Shown: positions 44,325 through 64,000 of the stretch, piece by piece
How the letters are laid out: each line of letters starts with the position of its first letter
Position numbering within the stretch: position 1 is the stretch's first letter
Source: Amorphochlora amoebiformis
Taxonomy: Eukaryota > Cercozoa > Chlorarachniophyceae
DNA length: 64,000 nucleotides
Direction of reading: 5' to 3'
NCBI GenBank assembly: GCA_054601695.1
Contig: BAAHQB010000030.1
Location: 186,001-250,000, forward strand
Position numbers and translations under genes: made by a program
The notes under the pieces: model-generated
Seen by the model: the letters and a program-made list of their open reading frames with translations, nothing else
Told to the model about the DNA's origin: nothing
Database searches by the model: none

Positions 44325-45108
44325 ACATACGTTAAAATCCCGCACAACAAACACACACACACACACATAAATAAATATATATATATATATATATAATATA
44401 TATATATATATGTATATATTTATATATTTATATATATACTTCATACATTAAACACCCACACAACAAACGCACTCACCAGTATCCGACGATCTCCACCGCA
44501 TAAACCCGGCGATAATCTTAGAGGGTTAGTGGGATTGGGCTTAAAGTTAGGATTATTATGTGGCTAACCTTCTAAGTGATGAAAGAGCTTTTAACCAGGC
44601 TGACCCGAACAACCCTAAAACTAACTCAAACCCTGGTCTAAACCCTAGCTACCTATTCTAATTGTAATCTAACCTCTCCGGGGCTGGGAGTGTGGAAGGG
44701 ATGGGTGGTTGTGACGTAGGGGAGAGACAGGAGGATAGTAGAAAACCCTGTGTGTAGATTTGGTGTGTAATATTATGTGAATTTGTGGGTTTTAAATTTA
44801 TTTAGATATATACATATATACATACATACATACATATATATACATATATATATATATATAAAGAAAATGTATATATCTATATATATATACGATATGTATG
44901 TACTTACATGTGAAAATATATGTAGATATGATACGTGTACACATGTTTAAAAACATACGTTTATGTATGTGTATAATACGCGATATACATATATATATGT
45001 ATATATATATATATATATATATACTATACATATATGTATGCTTATTATATTATACATACACATATATATATATATTTATATATATATATATATATATAGA
45101 CATATATA

Positions 45109-45201
<93 letters not shown>

Positions 45202-45338
45202 AATATCTATTTTTATGCAAATCTTTTTATGCGTATGCATACAATACATGTGTATATACATATATACTTATTCATAGTGTATACTATATCTAAATATATA
45301 TATTATACACATAAATATATTACATATTACCAATATAC

Positions 45339-45376
<38 letters not shown>

Positions 45377-45403
45377 TAATATATATAAAATATATATATA
45401 TAT

Positions 45404-45437
<34 letters not shown>

Positions 45438-45472
45438 AAATATATATATATGCATTTACCCAAGTTGCGCAT
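41114..45472 (-). CDS. unidentified small protein with likely mitochondrial presequence, 8-9 exons
   Basis: Exons: 45472-45460, 44599-44569, 44516-44477, 44057-43959, 43806-43732, optional 43681-43658, 42931-42892, 42741-42660, 41153-41114. The junctions keep phase and give 139 residues (147 with the optional 24-nt exon). The start [15 protein letters not shown] is Arg/Leu/Ser-rich with no acidic residue, as in mitochondrial targeting peptides. Then come [15 protein letters not shown] and, near the C-terminus, [19 protein letters not shown] do not recognise the family. The first exon is open further 5' (to 45502), so the start could be upstream. The last exon overlaps a plus-strand patch (41119-41159) that also has good splice borders, so the C-terminus is less sure. 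Confidence 0.58.
41160..41935. other. cryptically simple CTAG/GATA/TACG-rich segment
   Basis: Dense CTAG, TAGAT, GATATC and ACTAGT words with no long tandem array and no plausible frame. It lies in the last intron of the preceding gene model. Confidence 0.65.
42091..42285. repeat. direct repeat, unit 150 bp
   Basis: ATAATATCTACACCACAAAT occurs at 42091 and 42241 with the same downstream sequence, separated by TA/CATA repeat. Confidence 0.85.
42796..42840 (-). repeat. 45-bp element in a complete 150-nt intron
   Basis: The intron 42742-42891 consists of a GTGAAC donor, CCCTAA-like units, the element, more CCCTAA-like units and the acceptor. It is the clearest single example of the element as intron content. 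Confidence 0.85.
43390..43495. repeat. CT-rich tandem repeat, 20-bp unit
   Basis: CTCTCCCTCTCTTTAATT-type unit repeated about four times. Confidence 0.9.
43623..43667 (-). repeat. 45-bp element next to a possible 24-nt exon
   Basis: Sense strand GAGTCAATG then GTCCTTGAACTAAG. The optional exon 43681-43658 would end inside the element at the ATG/GTCC boundary. Confidence 0.8.
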
Positions 45473-45521
45473 GAAGTGTGTGCCTACAAACGACCTTACG
45501 AACTGATAGAGTATATAAAAT

Positions 45522-45574
<53 letters not shown>

Positions 45575-45907
45575 GAACATACATATATTATATATGTAAG
45601 TATTCTAAAGTATAATTTATATCTATGTGTATAATATATTTACATGTATATATATATATATATTTATAATATACATATATATGTGTATAAATGTATATAT
45701 GTATATACATATATAACATATTTATACATACATATATATATATATATAATTATATATGGAAATGTATATATATATACATATACATACATATGTATATGTA
45801 ATTATATACACACAATTATATAATAACTTAATACACACATACCACGGTCTGAAAAACTGGTCCATATTTCGACAATTTCGACTTGGTGTCTGTGACTGAA
45901 ATCGGAC

Positions 45908-46600
45908 TCACAGGAAAGTAGTTTCCCCTACAGTTAGGAAGAGTATCAGGCCAAGTCTTTTCCGAAGTTGGAATATTAAGGTTGGTTTAGCGCACTTAAA
46001 GGTTTCCGATATAGCATGGTTAAGCTCCGCCTAGGGTTAGGGTTAGCGTTAGCATTACGGTGAGGGCTAGGGCTAGCTTAGGTTTTGAGTTACTGATAGG
46101 GTTACGATAGGACCAGAGCTAGGTTTCGATAGATGAGGGTTAAGGCGCGGTTTTTGGGATTGTAATGGTAGAGCTTAGTTCAGGGTAAGGGTTGGGCAGG
46201 ATTTTGGTCGGGGTAGGAGTGAGGGAGGGAAATAAAAATCCAACCCTAATCCTGGTAAAACTGAAACCCAACCTAGTTCTTAAAGAGTTGTTCGAAACCA
46301 AGGTTAGCCTTACTCCAACCCCTCCCAAAACTGACCCTGACCCTAGCCCTAACACTAACTGCCCTAACACTAAGCACCCTAACCCTAACCCTAACCTAAC
46401 CCACCCAAACCCTAACCTTAACCCTAAGCCAACCCTAACCTGAACCCTAACCCAAACTCTAAACCTGACCTACCACGCTAGAGTCGTAGTCCATCTGATG
46501 ATTTCGACATTGCTCCTAAGGTTGTGAAATTGGGTTAAGAGTAGGCTCAGAGGTTAGGGCGTTGAATGGTATACATATTACATATGCATATTTGTACACA

Positions 46601-46643
<43 letters not shown>

Positions 46644-46974
46644 GGGGGTAGGGATGGAACTAGGTACAGTTAGGATCAGATTATTCAGCATGTCTTAGTC
46701 CGAGGAGGGATAGGTACTAGTAGGATTAGGAGTCATATAGGTTAAGGTTTGGGTAGAAGGTTTAAGTCTGGCTAAACCTTGCAGAAAACGACATCTTTGT
46801 ACATGTGGAGAGCAGCTTTCTGAGAAAACAGTTCGGATAGGGTTAAGGTTTAGGATAACATTATGGTTTAAGCTAGGGTTTTGATTAGGGTTAGAGATTG
46901 CCTGGCCAATTTTCTTTTCGCACCGAAAGCAGCGAATTTTCCGCTCCTTTTCTTCGCTGTAGATACAATGATAT

Positions 46975-47031
<57 letters not shown>

Positions 47032-47062
47032 ATATACACGCAAATATACATATATACCTGAA

Positions 47063-47095
<33 letters not shown>

Positions 47096-47159
47096 TATAC
47101 ATATATATATATGTATTATATGTATGTATATATAATATATATATATATATGTTATGTAT

Positions 47160-47190
<31 letters not shown>

Positions 47191-47370
47191 ATATTGTATT
47201 TTTATATTAATTTGTTTATGTTACATGTGTATATGTGTATATTTAGTATATATATATTATATATATACATATATACGTGTGTGTGTGTGCATAGATGTAT
47301 ATAACATATTCACACCTATATATACATATATATAAAAAACTAGTATATTATATAAATATGTATATACATA

Positions 47371-47402
<32 letters not shown>

Positions 47403-47413
47403 AATGTACATAC

Positions 47414-47451
<38 letters not shown>

Positions 47452-47630
47452 CATACACATACATCATATTTTCACACACCGACACCTTAAGTCCTCTTTG
47501 TTACCTCGACTGCTCTCTGTGAGAGTAAATTTATGTTTATGTCCATTATATAATATATATATATATATATATATGTGAAGTTATATATATATATATTATA
47601 CATATTTTATGTATGTATTATTACATTATA

Positions 47631-47663
<33 letters not shown>

Positions 47664-47685
47664 AATTTGTATACATAAAACATAC

Positions 47686-47724
<39 letters not shown>

Positions 47725-47727
47725 CAC

Positions 47728-47794
<67 letters not shown>

Positions 47795-47866
47795 ATATGT
47801 ATATTTATAACTAAATACACACATATATGTACATTTATACGTATATTATATATACATATATATGTG

Positions 47867-47905
<39 letters not shown>

Positions 47906-48449
47906 GATTTATATATATACAATGTACATCTACTACAATACAATAATGTCTGCATAAAAATAAACAGAACATACAGACATTCATAGGTATTTTCATATAT
48001 TCACAATGTTTTCAGACATAATTTACAGACATAAATTACCCTCCACATCGGCATCTACTCCATCAACAGATACGGTATCCACAGATTCTTCCTCTAACAT
48101 ATCGCTCAAATTGCACGTGATGGGGTTAGCCCGGGAGATCACCCGGGGGTAACCGAGAGAAATGAATCCCGGGGTTTTTGGGGTTAATCCCGGGGTTCCC
48201 AGCGCGGGCCGGGTGGGGACTGGCGTTTCCAGCGCGGGATTATTTTTCGAGGAAGGGGGTTTGGAGATGGGGGAAGGGGATGGGTTTGAGGATTGGCCTG
48301 GAGGAAAGTGAAAGTTCATTCGACAATTGTGAATTGTATATAGATTATTTACATACATGCACATTACACACATATACACGCATAGATTATATGCATGTGT
48401 ATTCTGTATGTTTCTAAAAATCTTTGTAAACATAAATACATATATATGT

Positions 48450-48487
<38 letters not shown>

Positions 48488-48515
48488 AATCTATACTAAA
48501 TATAATACATATATA

Positions 48516-48549
<34 letters not shown>

Positions 48550-48578
48550 ATATATATATATACGTGTATATATATATA

Positions 48579-48618
<40 letters not shown>

Positions 48619-49097
48619 TATATATTTTATGTGTATTGTGTATACAAATAAATATATACATATATACACACACACCTATACATACAACATATACATATAA
48701 TGTATGTCCAAAACTTGTGTAAATATAAGTACCTCCCATTTCTTTATCCTCTCCCTCCTTTTCCCACGAAGGAATTCCCCCAATCGGGGAAATCGGAGAA
48801 ATCCAGCGCAAAAGCGCTGGACAACCAGACAACTCCACCTCATCAGCATCATGCTCCAGGTACCCTCTTGTCGACACTCCCTCGCTCTTATCGCCTGTGT
48901 CGCAACCAAGATGTAAACGAATTTGAGGTCAAAACTTGATCGAATGTGCAATCCAAACCCGCCCAAAATCCTCTTTGGAAAGAAAAAATCAAAGAAGAGA
49001 AATCAGGTAAACGTTTGGACAACAACAGAACACTCAGATATATCAGCAATTTTCCTTCACACTCTGGCGAAAAAGGCGAGCGCAACTCTGGATACAT
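45908..49097 (-). CDS. FLZ (DUF581, FCS-like) zinc-finger protein, 8 exons
   Basis: Exons 49097-49013, 48894-48733, 48297-48040, 47516-47486, 46956-46902, 46819-46778, 46515-46474 and 46030-45908 total 798 nt (265 residues), with all junctions in phase. Residues about 30-170 are Ser/Pro-rich and look disordered ([15 protein letters not shown]). The finger follows: [10 protein letters not shown], then [17 protein letters not shown], two Cys pairs with the FC-x2-EC-R signature of FLZ proteins. Known FLZ proteins, mainly from land plants, bind SnRK1 kinase subunits; that role is not shown here. The exon 46956-46902 ends at a GC donor (GCAATC). A helical tail encoded by 46030-45908 ([20 protein letters not shown]) extends beyond the finger, and this last exon is the least certain. 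The start [16 protein letters not shown] is inferred from phase with the exon at 48894. Confidence 0.8.
46673..46707 (-). repeat. 45-bp element, truncated copy
   Basis: GGATCAGATTATTCAGCATG on plus, then TCTTAGTCCGAGGA; the ACCATTGACTC end is missing. It lies in intron 46516-46777 of the FLZ gene. Confidence 0.8.
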
Positions 49098-49417
49098 ATG
49101 CGAACAAAAGACCGCTTGATAAGACCTGGTGTCGAGTGGCCTATGTTTAGGCTGAGCCAGCGCATACGTAAGTCTTGCATGTCCGACCGAATTCAGCCCT
49201 GACCCCTTATGATCAGCGACGAGCCGTGAACAGGAACCTTTTGCGCTTTGGCGAAATCGCCCCAGAATACAAGGGGGGGGACTGGGCGGCACGAGTCACA
49301 ATGGCCATGTGTGCGCTTAGAGCCGAAATTCTATTAATTTTTCCCGGAGTCCAAAAACCGAAGTTTTCGGAACCTAATCATTAAAATCAACGATGGCGCC
49401 CTCTTCGACTTCCTAAG
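49098..49417. promoter_or_regulatory. shared 320-bp promoter between the FLZ (-) and HMG-box (+) genes
   Basis: The starts are head-to-head. The interval contains TTTGGCGAAAT near 49247, which resembles an E2F site, and a GAAGTTTTCGG-type inverted word near 49360. A short upstream ORF (ATG 49393, seven codons) precedes the HMG start. Only the words are seen; their use is inference. Confidence 0.5.
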
Positions 49418-50310
49418 ATGGCCACACTATTCGAAGATAAGCGGGTACGCAAGATAACTGCGTTTTGCTCTTTAAATCCGACGATCTGAATGAACAGGTT
49501 CCGAATCTTAGCACTCCGGAAACACAGACGCCAAAGGCCACGGCGTTGCATCACCTTGAGGTATCTACGTGCCACGTATTCGTTGCACTGCTAACTGGGC
49601 ATGTACAGGTGATCATCCCCGCCGAGGTGAAACCCGGAGATCCGTTCTATATCCGCGCGCCCGATGGCCTGCTGCTTCGCGTGACGTCCCCAGGTATGTT
49701 TCGCGGATTTCGGATAATTAATGTCGAATCCACGTGTCCTTGTGCAGATGTCGCCCCAGGAGAGGTAATCATCGTGCAATACAAGGCTGCCAAGAATGTA
49801 GAACCCCCTCCTTGTTCAACTATCGTCGATCTAAGGCTATGATTTGGTCAGAAAACCAAGCGCAAGAAGTCACGGGACCCCAACGCCCCAAAGCGTGCAT
49901 CAAACGCGTACATGATATTTTGCAAGTCGAGAAGGTCTCAACCCCCACAGCTGCTGGTGATCCCAAGTGATATCGCGTTATCCCTATCGTCAGGCCGCAA
50001 TTGAAGGCAGAACACCCCGAACTTGCCTTCGGCAAAATAGGTATGGGGCCTTAGCAAAGAAGCACTGAATTATGTTGTTGTAACAGGAGCAAAACTCGGG
50101 GAGATATGGCGAGACTTGAGACCAGACGAGAAGCGTCCATTTGAAGAACAAGCCGCGAGAGATCGCCAACGATACAAGAAAGAGATGAAGGTAAGAGATC
50201 TGTCCAACTTAGTACATGTAAACATTAAGCTTGACTCCTTGATTCAATCTTCACAGGAATACCCTGGAGCCGCCGAGTATAAAAACAAGAAAAGGGTTTT
50301 GCCGACCTAA
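49418..50310 (+). CDS. HMG-box protein with N-terminal P-x-x-V-x-P-G repeats, 8 exons
   Basis: Exons 49418-49444, 49498-49560, 49609-49693, 49748-49764, 49852-49934, 49994-50040, 50087-50190 and 50257-50310 total 480 nt (159 residues), fully in phase, with introns of 46-87 nt. Residues about 31-64 hold two copies of a short beta unit (IIPAEVKPGDPFYIRAPDG and VTSPDVAPGE). A basic linker (KTKRKKSR) leads into an HMG box at about 73-142: DPNAPKRASNAYMIFCKSRR, LKAEHPELAFGKI, AKLGEIWRDLRPDEKRPFEE, DRQRYKKEM. These match the NHP6/HMGB class, which bends DNA in chromatin. The C-terminus is short and basic, without an acidic tail. Exon 4 is only 17 nt. ATG 49418 was chosen because the next upstream ATG (49393) runs to a stop after seven codons. 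This is the only gene here with no microsatellite in its introns. Confidence 0.92.
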
Positions 50311-50319
50311 AGGGATTAA

Positions 50320-51025
50320 GTCGCAAGTCTTTCCCAAAGCTTCCTACTATCGTCGCCGTAATCATGCAGAGTCTCGATAGTAGTCGTCCAATTCAACTTA
50401 AGTTGAATTTGCTGGGTGATCGTTCTGGTATGCCAGCATGCTAGTTTTGTTGTGGTCGTTCAAGCGAGCGTCAGAAATTACCGTACGCTGATTAAAAATT
50501 GGACTCGCTTTCTGCAATTTCTAGAATTATCTAGATTATGCTAGTTATGGAGTAGCGCGCGCGCAACGAGGGCAACTGAGGATGATCCGAATCGTGTAGA
50601 GTCACAACCATTAGCTCTAGTAGGCCATATATGTATATATACTAGATATATAGCTATATACTAGATAGTATATATAAGTAGTTATAAGTTTTTACTAGTT
50701 CTAGTAGTTACCGTGCCATTAGACTGGAATCGTACGTACGTACGTCTACTAGGTCAGATAGCTCAGCCTAACTTCAAATAATTAAATTGCCCAAATCTAA
50801 ATGGACTTGTAATTCATCTTCGAGAGGATCATCGTATATATAACATCTATATATCTAGATATACTAGATATATATGCATCGGTTTCGAGTCGAACTAGGG
50901 ATGCTGATAATGATTCATTTAGTACTAGCGGTTGCACTCAAGCCAGCCATCTCGCATATCGTCTCGCGCACCGAATATGGCAGCGTCGCGTTCGAGAGAA
51001 CTCTGTGCGCTTCTAATCTGTTATG
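50320..51025. other. cryptically simple CTAG/TACG-rich 3' flank of the HMG gene
   Basis: A perfect 18-bp inverted repeat ATTCAACTTAAGTTGAAT lies at 50391-50408. Then follow runs of ACGTACGTACG, ACTAGT and TATATCTAG. No frame is supported. Confidence 0.65.
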
Positions 51026-51059
51026 TTTCATTATTTTTGTATTTTAATAACTGCAAATA

Positions 51060-52250
<1,191 letters not shown>

Positions 52251-52346
52251 GAATTATCATTTACGAATACATGCACATTTACCCCAAAGGCTGTATATAT
52301 ATATTATATAAATATATTATTTTACACATATACATATCATATATGT

Positions 52347-52396
<50 letters not shown>

Positions 52397-52613
52397 CAAC
52401 AAAGATATTGCTATATGTAAACATATTTAGCAGGAATTAACATATATATATATATTATGTATATATATATATTGTATAAATATACATCTATGTATATATG
52501 CTATATATTATATATTTATTGTATGCATATACACATGTTTATCGATGTGATCTTTATATTACATTCTGTTTGTATATGTATATGTATATTATGTATATGT
52601 CTACTTACAAAAG

Positions 52614-60798
<8,185 letters not shown>

Positions 60799-61172
60799 GG
60801 TAAGGGGGACTTTTGTGTTGGGACTGGGCGAGGCGACTCATTTGAGTGTGGGAGTCAATGGGAGGTGTGCCGAGGGATGTCATTTCCCCGAAATCGATTT
60901 GCATGTTTTTATGATCAATGGAAGCCTAGGGGGAAGGTGGAAATTGTAAGGTTCGAGAGTATTTGTAGAAGAAAGTCTGGGGGATGAGGGGGAGCGGATA
61001 GGGGGATAGTTACGGAGAGAGGTTGGAAGGTTGGTATAATGTTCCGGAATCAGGGGTTTAGTGCGGAGGAGAAATCTTACAATGTTATTGGCTTTCGGAT
61101 TAACGATTCATTTAATTGTCGAATTCGCGTGGTTATCTTATTCATAGTTGCTGGAGATTCCGAGCTACGGAC
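60799..61172. promoter_or_regulatory. shared 374-bp promoter between the M23 (-) and TBC (+) genes
   Basis: Two start codons are head-to-head across a non-repetitive, moderately GC-rich interval. I see no clear TATA box or named site. Plus-strand frames that cross the 60573-60987 region are antisense to the M23 first exon or run into this interval. Confidence 0.45.
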
Positions 61173-63687
<2,515 letters not shown>

Positions 63688-63795
63688 GTAACCCTAACCC
63701 TAACCTAACCGTCCCTAACCAAGTACATATGGATACGTACATATATATATATACATACATAATATATATATACATGTATAATATATATATACATG

Positions 63796-63845
<50 letters not shown>

Positions 63846-64000
63846 AAATACATTTAAATATATACATACACATATGTACACATATATGTATGTTTATATA
63901 TACATATATATATATACATATATATATGTTACATGTGTATAAGCACATTTAGTACATATATATATATATATATAAGTATATATATATAATTTATATATAT
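63688..64000. repeat. CCCTAA start of an intron, then TA repeat to window end
   Basis: GTAACCCTAACCCTAACC directly after the exon end at 63687, then TA, CATG and TG runs. Confidence 0.85.

Overview
This is nuclear DNA from an intron-rich eukaryote, most likely an alga or other protist. The genes have spliceosomal GT-AG introns, a few apparent GC-AG introns and exons that are often only 16 to 60 nt. Their products are eukaryotic: FANCI, RALGAPB, an HMG-box protein, an FLZ-type zinc finger and a TBC-domain Rab-GAP. There is also one peptidase of bacterial type (M23). I cannot name the lineage. The FLZ finger points towards the green lineage, but RALGAPB and the TTAGGG-type repeats do not settle it. 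Most of the window is TA/CATA microsatellite, CT tracts and telomere-like TTAGGG/CCCTAA sequence. The genes are short unique islands in that sea. All gene models were built by eye from open frames, splice signals and agreement of reading phase between neighbouring exons.

Layout, left to right. 615-5257 (+): 3' part of FANCI. 7688-9547 (+): a gene I cannot identify. 31500 down to about 10510 (-): RALGAPB, the beta subunit of the Ral GTPase-activating complex, in about 57 very small exons over 21 kb. 31957-37477 (+): a small unidentified nine-exon gene that starts head-to-head with RALGAPB. 37640-39020: a CT tract followed by a degenerate TTAGGG array. 45472-41114 (-): a small unidentified protein with a likely mitochondrial presequence. 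49097-45908 (-): an FLZ zinc-finger protein. 49418-50310 (+): a compact eight-exon HMG-box gene, head-to-head with the FLZ gene. 60798-52614 (-): a 17-exon M23 metallopeptidase gene. 61173 to beyond 63687 (+): a TBC-domain gene, head-to-head with the M23 gene and cut by the window end.

The most unusual feature is what fills the introns. Telomere-like repeats make up many of them, sometimes starting within a few bases of the donor or forming the pyrimidine tract before the acceptor. Seven copies of a conserved element of about 45 bp sit beside those repeats. The five copies inside gene models all have the same orientation relative to transcription, although the host genes lie on both strands. 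This suggests an intron-borne repeat family.

The genes have no single shared pathway: DNA repair (FANCI), small-GTPase control (RALGAPB, TBC), chromatin (HMG) and proteolysis (M23). Three of the promoters look bidirectional.
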